Assembly (NCBI GenBank): GCA_030704615.1
Contig: CM060732.1
Location: 372,001-436,000, forward strand
Source: Takakia lepidozioides
Lineage: Eukaryota; Streptophyta; Takakiopsida; Takakiales; Takakiaceae
Reading direction: 5' to 3'
DNA length: 64,000 nucleotides
How positions within the stretch are numbered: the first letter of the stretch is position 1; each line of letters starts with the position of its first letter. This document shows positions 23,201-33,752 of the stretch, one piece after another. The notes beneath the pieces are model-generated. The model ran no database searches and was not told where the DNA came from. It worked only from the letters and a program-made list of their open reading frames with translations. Made by a program: the position numbers and the translations under genes.

Positions 23201-23308
23201 AGTCCGCTCATGAAAACCGCGTATCTTAGACTTCGGCTCACCGCTCATGCGGCTCATGCGGCTCATGGCTCATGGCTCATGGTTTCTGCTCATGAAATAG
23301 TAAACCTC

Positions 23309-23317
23309 CCTGGATTG
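23309..23317. repeat. Right target-site duplication of MULE-2
   Basis: CCTGGATTG, identical to 15176-15184. Confidence 0.85.
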
Positions 23318-25385
23318 GGCACTTCCGTGGTGCTTGCAACACGAGCTTGGAGCATTCTTGCGGACTTCACTTTGCCGAAGTGTTCAGCAGTTGGAGGGAA
23401 ACGCCAAACCAGCTTTCCATCTCGTTTGGTTGGCCACAAATGAGGATTTGCCGGGGGGACCCGAGAGGACGCAGAAGTAGAAACACATGTATGCAGTAGG
23501 GGTTGTCTCGCAAGGGAAAAGTCTGCCTCCTCCAGCATTGCAATCTCCTGACTTGTGAGATGTGTTCCCACCTTGACGGGCCAAACGGTTGGAGGAGCTG
23601 GCTTCATCACCACGGAAGGACGCACAGTTCCATGCACACATCTACCACAATCGTCTGCACAGAACCAGAACTTGTGGTTCTTTGCTTCTGGTTGGCCGTA
23701 TGGACGCATCAAACCTGTGAAAGTCGGAGCAGGAGTCCGGGCACCGCCTCTGGATATAGATGAAGTGCACTTCTCGAAATTAGTTGCCCTGATCGCTGTA
23801 CATTTCACACGAGACCGTGCACTTGTGCGTTCTATGTGCCAAACGTGGTCGGGGCATGCGGACTCCAGCACATCAAGGGGGTAGTTTCTCTCCTGCACCA
23901 TTTCAGTGGCATTGTTAGATGCTGGAGCCTGCCGTTGAGTCGGAGGTTCCTCCAGAATGGAGGTTCCGGACATGGATCTGCCATGCAGGGGAACACGAGG
24001 CTTCGAGAAGTTATCACGGTCTGCCCTGTGCGAATCGGAATCCGAACCAGGTGGGGTGTTCAATTTCCTCTTACATGAGCCGAATCTCTCATCCCCTTCA
24101 AGATGTGGAACTCTATAAACAAGTGGCATTCCCTGGGCATACATGCTCACCGCCCGTGCTATCTTGCTTGGATCCCTAGATCTGTTTGCAGCACGCAACA
24201 TCAACTCCTGTTTGTCCGGACCCTTGCCACCAGCCCCTCCTCGCAAGAAATCACGGTATCTCGTTTGTTGTTGCTAGGCACGTATCAGATCATCTGTTGT
24301 TGCCACATACAGATCCCGACCTCGTTTCCCAGACTGTTGCAACCATTGTGCACAGTCTCTGCCAAATTGCAAGATGGCATGTCCGCCATTTCCTCAATGG
24401 ACATGTTCTGCAAAGAGCAGAACCACACTTCAGAACAGTGCACAGGGAACAACATAAAGAAAGCAAGGAGAGCAAAATTTGGAAAGTAAATGTATGAATA
24501 AAGCTAGCAATACAAGCCTCACACCATTGTCATGGCTGCTCCCCACTGTCTGTACCAGAAGTGCCAAAACGCCAGCCAATCTTCCAATGCTCTCATACTC
24601 TCAATCGATGCTCCAGAAGAGAACCACCAAGCATGAATTGTCTGGAACAAAGTGTCCGCCTCCTTCATTGTTCTAGCATCTTTATACTCTTTGCACAATT
24701 TACGGTGTTGTGTCTGCATCTCTGGTTTGATGTCCGATTTTGTATGTTTCTCCAAATTGTGTCCATGGAATAGACATGTACGCTCTCTTCCCGCATTGGC
24801 ACTTTTGGTCGCCTTATCCGAAGACAATTCGAACTGCATTGAATTCGCCTGAGCACTATCCGCCATAAAACCAGCGAAATTTGGAGATGGCACCCCATGG
24901 CAGCCCATAACACGTACAAGGGAATTCCACATGAGCTTCTGGGATTCCGTATCCTCGGATTGCATGTCACAAACTGCAATTGTCATAACTCGTTGGTACA
25001 CTGGATCGTACACATGACAAGCCATTGTCGTCCAATCTTTCACTTGTTTCACATGATCAAACATAAGAAAACAATTTTGCAGGTCCCCAGTCTTCTGCAT
25101 CCGCTTCACGAGGCTAACCCCACTACTCTCCCCAGCAGTCGACATTTTGAAAAGAAAAACTTTGATGACACCTTGACCTGAAAAAACATTGCCTAGATGT
25201 AGTCGTACATGCTCAGTCGTTTCAATTCCAAAATGTTGTATATGTAGCCTCTGATCCCAAAGCCCATTCTCAATGCATTGATCTGATGCCAAATGTTAGG
25301 TGAACTCAACGTGGAGAAATGATCCATGACAACGTCGAGTGCTGCACCGTCAGTTAGTCCCCACAGAATCCCCTTCACTCAAAAT

Positions 25386-27020
25386 ATGGCTTCCAAGAAG
25401 GACTTGCTTGCGCCAAGAGCAATTGCGGATGTTGTTGCGAATGGGTTTATCTTGTACTCCTGTTTATTGGTACAGTATGATCAGGAGGTCTACCTTGGTA
25501 GGTGCCAGCATTAATAAGCGAGAAACATATAGTTTGAGATTGGCACGAAGTATCATTATGCCAGCTACTACACAAAAAGTGCAACAAGAGAACGCTGCAT
25601 CAAACAGCAAGAAGAGGCTTTGTGGCGATAGAAGTACCCAAGAAGAATCTGGAAAAGTCTTCGCTCAAATTCTATCAAGGACTGAGGTAGATTCGATGTT
25701 GCATGTGCCTACTTTTACTCACGTAGGTGCAAAAATGGCAAATCAATATCTGAATGAAATCGGCAAACAGGTTGGGCCCAGTGAGATTTTGGAGCCCTGT
25801 GACAGAAATGGGATCACCCAAGCAGGTTACAGTGCAATTTACAAGAAATTTAAAGGTGGTGTAAAAGTTGCCTCCAAAGGGATGAGAGTAGGATGTCTGC
25901 CCAATCCGCATCGAGTGTCGAAATTGCGCAAGGAATTGAACTCCAAGCTTCAGGATTTTGTAGGTGAATACTATCACTTGAACAACAACCTTGAAGTTCC
26001 TAAAAAGGTCAAACACGGTGAAAAAAATGAGGCTACTCGAGTGACACTATCCGAGCACAATTCTTTTTTTGCGGATGTGGAGCAGGTGCAACGTACCATG
26101 ATCGAACTGTATGAGATCATACTTGCCGGTAAGTTTTCTACATCGTGCACCTATCTTTAATTTCATATATTCTTAGTATTGATTGCTTCATTTTGATTTT
26201 ACAAAATTGAAGGGGAGCCCTCTACAGTTTGTCTTGAAGCTTGATGAGGCAGAGATCATTCATGCCCAAAAGCTAGAAAGAGTGAGTATTACCCTCATGA
26301 ACCGTGCATTAGACCCATCCATCACTCCGGACAGTGAAAAGTTTTTCAGTGTGCAAAGCGAGAGAGAGATTTGGCCTATAGCTTGTTTTCAAGTGGCAAA
26401 GGAGAACACAGAGGTTCTGAACTGGGTGTTCCAACAAACCAAACTCCCTTTGCTAATTCAAGCCCAAGAAAATGGGCAACTTCTTCACGTCCCAGGTTTT
26501 GGTGATTACAAGGTAGAGTGGCACATGGCAGCCGACATGAAGACAATAAAAGCCATGTTCGGTTTGAAGGGAGGTGCAAATAGTTTGCATTCCTGCAGGA
26601 GAGAGTCAAGTCTGTAGAGGGATCCATGAAGGACGCCGCTGCTGCTATTAGTAAGCGTTCCCATACATGGAATGGAGGCTTATTTGCCCAAAACATTACT
26701 GCTAAACTTGTGAGTGGGAGTCAGGGAAAAGGTCGTTGGAAACCAGTGTTGCCCATCCCCATTGAAAGAGTGCATATTTGCACTTTACACGCCATGAATA
26801 GGATCATTGAGAAAATGGTCCACCTCCATTTCATGTTCGTCTGGACCATTCGCGATAAGAAATTACAAGAGTTAGCTATCGCTGACATGGAAAAAGTGTT
26901 GTCCAACACTGGTGCACACGGTGGTTTGGTTAAGATCATGAAAGATGATCAATTGTCTGGCAAATTGAGTAATATCCCCAATTGAGTAATATCCCCAAAT
27001 TGATGGAACCAAGCCTAGGT
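25386..27020 (+). pseudogene. Unrecognised, probably transposon-derived gene
   Basis: The first reading (up to about 26130) is polar, with KVFAQILSRTEVDSMLHVP and MRVGCLPNPHRVSKLRKEL. It ends at a consensus donor GTAAGT. After about 80 bases the reading resumes as GSPLQFVLKLDEAEIIHAQ, continues through WHMAADMKTIKAMFGLKGG and SLHSC, shifts frame at about 26600, and continues as SMKDAAAAIS to RVHICTLHAMNRIIEKMVH. The pattern W-x5-DxK-x8-GGAN-x4-C followed by HxCxLHA resembles uncharacterised transposon-associated proteins of many eukaryotes (recollection of a pattern, not a match). A 16-base direct duplication at about 26967-27000 creates the final stop; without it the frame would run on to MEPSLGPAG and a GTGAGG donor. 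Confidence 0.4.
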
Positions 27021-28260
27021 CCTGCAGGTGAGGGACGCATGGGTCTTACCTGGCCTAGGTCTTACATGTAAACACAAGCTACCTACAGACCTAACTATAC
27101 CTGCAACATTAGTACCTCATCAACAAATTCTGGCTTTTGGTCTGTGTCAGAGCAGTCAAGCGTTCTTGGCAGCTTTAGCCTCAGCTCGAGCTTCTTCAGC
27201 AATAGCCTACAGGCAGCTCCCTCATGTTGTCATGTTGTCATGCAGCTCCCTCACTGAGGACAGCACCAAGACCACCAAGAGTGAGTATCTCCAGCTTCTG
27301 TGGATCCACCAAGCCAAGCCTCCAGAAGTGCATGCGTTTGGTACACATCACCATCATACTTTGGTGGATTGTAGCCAGAAGGCCTAGTGCAACTAGGCTC
27401 CAAGACAATACAAAACAAAGAAATAGCTCAACTAGTTGTTTGTCATCATCTCCATCAGACCACAACCAATGTAGGAATACCTGGGAACAATGGTGTACCT
27501 CGAATCAAGTCATACAAAGTAGAAACTGTAATATCAGGCACCTTGAACGAATTCACAACTAGGGTTTGTCCGACAAGTATGTGGTTGGAGTTGAGGGTGT
27601 TAAGGTAAACCTCACCCAGTTTCTGGGCTTGCAGTTTAGAGTTAGGCTTGCTTACAGTTCTGGGCTTGCAAAGAAAGGCTTCATCTCCTTATAAGGTGCA
27701 GGTTGCTACCTCCAGCCCTCGCCCAAATCAGGGCTACAAGTGAGAGTTGCACCACAGTATAACATCGACAGTGTGCGCCAGAAAGGGCCCGTAACTGCTA
27801 GTGCCCACGCTGAAGCACCAATTAGAAGAAAAGAAGCCTAAAATTTGAGAGGCAAAAGATCGATAAGCACGTCTCCCTAACCTGCTCTCCTACGAAGCAC
27901 CACTCTCCCGAGCATCACCGCTGTGCATTGAACACTGGAATGTTTTGCTGTTACCTGGTTCAGTTTCTTTGAAATGGGAACACAATACCAGCTGTGCTTG
28001 GGGTTGAGCCTAACTAGTCTGAACCTGAAGCTGCAATCGTTGCCGCTTCTTGTATAGTGCTTTTTGTACAGTACATATAAACATACCCAGACCAAGACCA
28101 AATGCCCAAAGATATCGTTGCCCAAAGAATTCTCCAAGTCCTCGTTTGTTGAGTCCTTCATGTCATCCATGCTCGCATGTTCCATCTCCTCATCGCTCGA
28201 AAGCTTCATCTTGCCTGGACTTGCTGTTCAGGGGGCGGGCGGTCGTCGCTGCCAGTGGCG
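27021..28260. other. Unassigned sequence
   Basis: No gene is supported. A 110-residue minus-strand frame at 27877-28209 begins MKLSSDEEMEHASMDDM and has a hydrophobic segment, but I cannot place it. Confidence 0.35.
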
Positions 28261-28261
28261 G

Positions 28262-28470
28262 ATGCAGACTTACCTGGCGGATGGAAATTCGGCTCCCAAT
28301 TTCCATCCATCCGCTCTCCAAATTACCTGCATGACGGAAAAACGGCGCTCCGACTTACCTAGCGGACGGAAATTCGGCGCCGGATTTCCATCCATCCGCT
28401 CTCCAAATTACCTGCATGACGGAAATTCGGCGCTCCGACTAACCAGGCGGATAGGAATTCGGCGCCGAGG
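28262..28470. repeat. Isolated cluster of AATTCGGCGCC palindromes
   Basis: Two or three units, GGAAATTCGGC followed by CAATTTCCATCC or GGATTTCCATCC, plus half-units, with ATTACCTGCATGACGG spacers. They match the MULE-1 ladder, but no MULE tip is visible nearby. Confidence 0.65.
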
Positions 28471-28479
28471 GCTTCGTTG

Positions 28480-29397
28480 CGTCATACTTCATTCGACATT
28501 TAATTGCGTAGTTGGGCATTAAATGTCCTCCGCCGTCGTTTTTGATTCGTGATGGCGACACAGGGATTCCGCGCTTGCTTCCTCGATACGTCTTGGAAAC
28601 CTGATGCTAAACTTGGATGAAGTTCTATTCGAGGCATGTACGCAAAAATACTGAGATCTTTTTTCTTTTGCTGGGACTTATGCCGCGTGAAGGGCGTGGC
28701 TCTCCTGAGAGAGACCCCACATCCAGACCGCAGCGGAAGTTGAAGGCTTTGTACTACGGGCGACGGCCAAACTTAAGCTCCAGCAGGAGATTCCAGTGTC
28801 TTGATCACAACCCGCGCCAACTGAAGCCGAGTACTCCCAGGCAAGCCACTTCCGCTTTCGCTTTGTTGTTTACTTTATTTTTCGCATCTTCAGCCTGGCA
28901 TCGCTGGAAGCGTATGGTTGCATTGCAAAAGCATGAGCTGTTGAGAAGAATGATCAAGGTCAGAGTGGTTAAAAATTAAGGAAATCCATGCTGAGCTAAG
29001 AAGATTGTCTGAGCAGATGAAGTGCCTTCAAAACATTTCACCTTGTTTTCCCGTCTTATGGAATTCGTGTTCATTTGTTCATCGTGTTTCATGTTACCGG
29101 TTGAGTGAACCTTAGATAGTTTGCAATGCGTGTGCAAAGCCGGCAGCTCTTGAGAAGGCTGCTTGTGCATGTCATTCTTAGGCATTGGTTGGATTTGTTT
29201 TCATTGTTGTTCCATGATTGCTGCGATGGTGGTTGCGCTGCTCGTTGCGATGGTGGTTTTCATTCCAATGTTGGTTCTCACGATTTTTGGGAATGACAGA
29301 GTGACGACGAGCCCGGCACGCTGGTGGTATCATCGACAGCTCCAACTCATCGCACGTTTGGATCGCCCAACTTGGGGCGGGAGGGCAAACTAAAACC
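28480..29397. other. Unassigned sequence
   Basis: A 120-residue plus-strand frame (28617-28979, MKFYSRHVRK to MIKVRVVKN) has no recognised motif. The rest shows nothing I can support. Confidence 0.35.
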
Positions 29398-30486
29398 TTT
29401 TGTTGGTGGACGGAGGACGTGCAGCGAGAGTACGACAGAATAGGCATTGGGGAGGTTGGTGCAGGCGGCATGGCAAGTGAAGGGCGTGAGGTCGTGAGGA
29501 CAGCAGATCCGGCAATGGAGGTTGTCGATGCACATGCAGTAGGGCCCGCCCACGCAAAGAAGAAGAAAAAAGCCAAGCACATGTAATCCTCGGCGAGAGA
29601 GCCGTCACGGGCTGCGGAGGGGGGAGTGAGCAGTGCGCGCGAGGGTGTCAGTTCTCCTCAATCAAAGGTGGTCGTCCTGGAGGGCTCCCCTGCTGCTAGC
29701 CCTAGTAAGAAACAGAAAGCCCGTGAAAGGGCAAAATAGAGGGCAAAAAACAGGCGAGACAGAAGGCTAGCCAGGAAAGAGAAAAGGCCACTGAAGGCCC
29801 GGGGTGCCGAAATGACAGATGCCCATGTAAGCAAGGGACGCACAGAGACGGTGGATCCCTCCAAGACACCACAAAGAGGCAGTAACACGCCGGTTACACC
29901 ATCGCGGACAAGAGCAGCCCCCGCAATTACCCATATGGTGGAGAGTGGAAGAGAGGAAAGAACACCACAAAGAGCACGGATTGTGCAAGTTCGAGGTGAA
30001 GCCGGGGAGAGGGCAGTAGAGACGGGGAGAGTGCTCAAGGTGGTTTTGCCGGTGGTTGACCATGTTGAGGACGACACCAAGCTTTCTGACCAGGATGACA
30101 TCCTCCCGGACATCCCCAGGCCCCAAACCCGCAGCATACAGGCTGGATTTGGCGGTCCCGGTGGGCTGCCGGAGAACCCCTCTGCAGCAAACGTCATGTC
30201 GGAGGCGGATATGAAATTGGCCGCTGCCAAGATGTTGGAGGCAACCCACATCAACATTGGCAGGGTGCTGGGGGGCATGGTGTACCCGGCCAAGCTTCGA
30301 ATTCCCCTTTGCCGCTTGGTGTCATTGCAGGTGGTGAGACCTGCCCTCCCAGGCGATATCGACAAGCTGAAATTCTCTTTCCGGGATGGATATCGAATGG
30401 GGGTCTGCCGCGTTTTACGTTTCCATTGAGAACGACCACGGAGCTTCCCGTGCCCACACTTCCGATGAGGTGGACAAATGGGGTTC
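29398..30486 (+). pseudogene. Second copy of the MULE-2 cargo gene family, cut by an LTR
   Basis: A low-complexity charged N-terminal region (KKKKKAKHM, then SPSKKQKARERAK) is interrupted by in-frame TAA (about 29585) and TAG (about 29738). An open frame then runs to LRIPLC. The conserved block ILPDIPRP, MSEADMKLAAAKMLEATH, INIGRVL, LRIPLC, DIDKLKFSFRDGYRMG matches 16821-16448 in order and spacing. A one-base shift near 30400 leads to SAAFYVSIENDHGASRAH and DEVDKWGS. Four bases later the LTR of element A1 begins. Role unknown. The strong conservation of this block between two damaged copies suggests it was once a real domain. Confidence 0.6.
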
Positions 30487-31437
30487 TGTTAGAGGACTGC
30501 CAGGGACTTAGGCACTTTTATGAGTTCTGTGGAGTCTGGGACTTAGACATTTTTATGGGTTCTAAAGGGTACCCTTATTTTTTACATAGACCAGTCACAA
30601 CCCGTCACAGTCACACAGCCAGTCACAGCTTAACACAGCCGACACAGCCCGACACAGTCGCACAGCCAGTCACAGCTCGACACAGCCCGACACAGCCCGA
30701 CAGTCCACATCCGCACACAGTCCGCCCACACCGCCACAAGCTTCATAGCCCGACACAGCCAGTCACAGCTCGGCACAACTGGGGAACAGTTACCATTGGC
30801 AGGGAATGACTGTGGGGGAACGACATCTGAAAAAGGAACGTATACTACAGAGATAACGGTTAGTTAGGAAAGCGGTTAGAACGGCTAGTAAAGAGATAAA
30901 GCGGGAAGTGGGGACATCAGGGGGGATCACTTCTGGGGGAAGAGGATCACTTCTGGAAGGACTTCGGGGGGGGGGATCACAACTTGGAAAGGAAGCGGAT
31001 AGTGCATCTCTGAGCAGAAAGAGGGAGAGCACGGAGTAGGAGGAGAACGATCTGTTGATACTTGCTGAATGCAAGAAGTAGAGTTGTAATGTAGAGCAGA
31101 ATAGAGACACCATGGCTTCAACTTGATACTTGATAGATATTAATCTGATACATACTTCATACTCACACTGTGTAGAGAGACCTGAGTGAAGCTGTGGAAT
31201 GAATGGATGGAACTTAATAGATTTCTGAAGCAAACTGATACTTAATTACAGATAGTAAGGTAACTCGCTAACATGAATGCGGGAAGGAGTACAAATAGGA
31301 AACACCCCCATGATGCACTAGCTGTAGGTCATGACTGATTGTTCTGAGCGGGCTGAGTGCTTAGAGATTTCCAACTCTTCTATCTTGGAGTTCCTACCTC
31401 GGATAGCGAAGGGATGGTGAGTAAAAGCCGCGCGACA
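30487..31437 (+). repeat. 5' LTR of gypsy element A1
   Basis: It begins TGTTAGAGGACTGCC and ends GCCGCGCGACA. It matches 51576-52679 and 60861-61857. It contains a minisatellite of CACAGCC, GACACAGCC and CACAGCCAGT units at about 30600-30780. The left flank is GGTTC. Confidence 0.85.
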
Positions 31438-31459
31438 TTTGGCGACCATACTGGGGAAC
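31438..31459 (+). other. Putative primer-binding site of A1
   Basis: TTTGGCGACCATACTGGGGA lies immediately after the LTR. TGGCG at this position fits a tRNA 3' CCA complement; I cannot name the tRNA. Confidence 0.5.
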
Positions 31460-32880
31460 TGGGTCATGAACAACCAGATGTGACAGGCATCTGGTGGGAT
31501 CATGGTGGTTGGAGAATTAAAGAATTTGATGTGAATCAAATTCCCTGTGAAACTGAGAAGGAAAGATTGTCCAAACGATTCTTTCAGAGGTTCTTGGAAT
31601 TGCCAGACGGTTGTAAAGAAACATTCTTAAAAGAGTGCATGATGCTGACCCTGAATGGGGTCTGGAGAAAAGAGTGATAAGATTTATCAGGTGGCCTGTA
31701 GAGGAAGAGCACGTTGGTTACCAACACTGGTTTATGTGATAGCATTGCTATCCATTAAGCGAGTAGAGTTTGAAGGCTGGGAGGAAAGAAAGGTGAATGT
31801 TTATACTCATATGCATGAAGAGCTTGTACTGGTAAAGAATTGGATTCCAAAGGATATTTTGTGGATCAAACTCACACCCAAGAACAGCTTTCCAGACTTG
31901 TTTGCCATATGGTTATATGGTAACGGAGACTTCTAGTATAGCCAAGGGTGCATTGAAGCTTGAAAAAACCCAGGCATATACGAGAGATATTACAAAAGAG
32001 AGTTTTGGTTATTGCCACATTAAAAGAAATGAAAGACATGGGACATGAGTGATGAAAGAGAAGCTAGACGCCAGAGATATTCAGCAAAAAGAGAAAGCTA
32101 TCTGAAAGCTAATTATCCATATCTTTGGGAGAGAGGAATAGACATAGGGAATCATCTGGACCTCTCACACCATTAAGATCAGAGAGTACATCACCCATAC
32201 CGGAAGAACTAGAGTTGGATGCCACTCCTTCTTTTTCTTTGCAAGAAAGATTAAGGAATTGGTACGGGAAAGATCAATCACGAGGTGAAAGATCTGAGGT
32301 ACATCCCTGGATAAAAGATTTGACATAAATCTTTGATAAGAGTTGGCATGGAACACCAAAAGCATGAACTCCAGTTTCTAAAGCGGAAGGTGAAGAAGGA
32401 GGAGAGGATGTGGCAGAGCCAACGGAGAGTTCAGACTCTCCAACACCATTGCAGTTGAGTTACATGAGTGAAGAAGAAACCCAAGGGCAGAACTTGGAGG
32501 ATGAAAATAGAGAGAAGAAATTGGAAGAGGAAGAGTATGAAGAAGTAGACCCAACAGCTGAGGTTGAGACTACAACCAGGACATCCCAACCCGTTGGACC
32601 TGGATCAAGTGGAGCACTTGGATCACAGGCCAACGAAGGTGTCGGCTCAGGGGATCAGGCGGGTTGCCTAGATCTGGCTATGGGGGGACAGGGAGTGTGG
32701 GAAGTAGTGCAACTGGAGCTGGGAATACTGTGAATATCGTGGGGCCAGTAGTAGGGAGTGCTCAAGGGCCACCACTTGATGGAAGATCCACCACAACAAC
32801 AACAGGTCCTGAAGGACCAGCACCAGCAAGGGTGCCAGCACCTGTCAGTGGGCAAGGTAGGGCTATAGATGGCGTTACAA
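31440..32880 (+). pseudogene. Leader / N-terminal gag region of A1
   Basis: Broken frames read GIWWDHGGWRIKEFDVNQIP, FFQRFLELPDGCKETFLKE, then YTHMHEELVLVKNWIPKDI. A Ser/Glu-rich frame (32125-32733) follows with SYMSEEETQGQNLEDEN. These precede the recognisable capsid part by about 1 kb. They could be the gag N-terminus or a separate upstream frame, as some Tat-lineage elements have. Confidence 0.4.
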
Positions 32881-32889
32881 CCAACACGG

Positions 32890-33752
32890 GCAAAACCACC
32901 TTTTCCAATATATTCAGGAAAAGGGGATCCCGATGTACACATTAGCCAATTTGAGCACATGTGTATAGTGAACAATGAGAAATGGCGATGATGCCAAGAT
33001 GAGATTGTTTCCTTGTTCACTTATCAAGAAAGCAAGTGAATGGTATGCAAGATTCCCTGATAATCATTTCCTAACCTGGAATGGCTTGAATACAACATTC
33101 CGAAATAGGTTCAGGACAAGTAAAACTGGGGATGAAGTGTATGGAAGTTTACAACAGTTAAAGCAAAAGAAGCATGAAACTGTTGAGGAGTATATGGAAA
33201 AAATGGAATTGATGATGAAAAGCTGGCTGCTGTACAAGCACCAGGTTTACAGAAGACTTGGTTTGTGAGTGGACTAAGACCAGAGTTGCAAAAGAAAGTG
33301 GATATGTTACCCCATAATACAGTGGAGGAGGCATTTGAAACAGCGAACAAAATTGAGCAATTGGGAATGCTCAGGAGGGAAAAAAGGGATGATGAGGACT
33401 ATGAGGATGAGTCAGATGAGGAAGAAGAGCAAGAGCTGAAAAGGAAGAGTAAGATGAAGGAAAAGTTGAAGAGGGATAACTATGAGAAAACATTAGAAGA
33501 AATCTTGAAGAAGTATGCCACAGAGGCTGCAACACATTGGAGGAAGGGTGTTTGGTGTGCAAAGTGCCAGAATGAAGGCCATACCACCACTGAATGCCAC
33601 ATGAAGGAGAAACATTGTACTATCTGTAAAATGGATACCATCCTACTAGAGATTGTTACTACAACAGAAGGACAGCTACAAGAGAACCTAGGCAAGTAAG
33701 GGTGCATCAAGTGCAGCCCCAGCCAAGAAGAAACAATGATCAGGACCACTAT
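32890..33752 (+). pseudogene. Gag capsid and nucleocapsid of A1
   Basis: The capsid part reads GKGDPDVHISQFEHM, then, after a frame change near 32975, KMRLFPCSLIKKASEWYARF, TWNGLNTTFRNRFR and VEEYMEKMELMMKS. This is the classic Ty3 gag pattern. Another small shift near 33265 leads to LRPELQKKVDMLPH, an acidic linker (EDESDEEEEQE) and one zinc knuckle, CAKCQNEGHTTTEC (about 33556-33598). The reading ends where LTR B begins at 33753, before any protease. Confidence 0.7.

Larger units (their letters stand above)
15185..23308 (+). mobile_element. MULE-2, cargo-carrying element nested in a transposase gene
   Basis: The tips are GGGGGCTGCTATTTCATG (left) and the complement of GAGGTTTACTATTTCATG (right), with perfect 9-bp CCTGGATTG duplications outside. 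ATGAGC-type subterminal repeats lie at both ends. The contents are a minus-strand gene fragment (15318-17508), a palindrome ladder of the AATGCGGCGCCGCATT type (17880-21480), a transposase 3' remnant (21680-22438) and a 700-base unassigned stretch before the right tip. No catalytic core is present, so it must have moved with help from a related enzyme. The perfect duplication and continuous host frame suggest it is younger than the gene it interrupts. Confidence 0.85.
14893..25380 (-). pseudogene. Outer SWIM/DDE transposase, split by MULE-2
   Basis: Three coding pieces on the minus strand make one transposase. The 25380-24525 piece carries the catalytic half: MFDH near 25060, then HVYDPVYQRVMTIAVCDM, a GFMADSAQAN signature at about 24860 and a Trp-rich end. 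A short intron (about 24524-24408, donor GTGTGAGG, acceptor CTTTGCAG) joins it to 24407-23309. That piece begins with MSIEEMADMPSCNLAETVHN, whose Glu resembles the third acidic residue of MULE enzymes, and continues to a Cys-rich segment (KCTAIR, FWFCADDCGRCVHG). The coding resumes at 15184-14893 with PGYGRVYTMIT and the SWIM finger C-x-C-x19-C-x-H (15090-15016), then stops. Damage visible: a frame change near 25250, one near 24355, and one in-frame TAG soon after. Otherwise it is the best-preserved copy here. Confidence 0.7.

Noticed and set aside
14893-25380. Assignment of the transposase to KDZ elements
   Set aside because: The SWIM finger and 9-bp duplications fit Mutator-like elements better. 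I cannot exclude another superfamily without a profile search.
27877-28209. Possible Harbinger-type N-terminus (SSDEEMEHASMDD)
   Set aside because: Only an acidic start is suggestive. No catalytic region follows on this strand.
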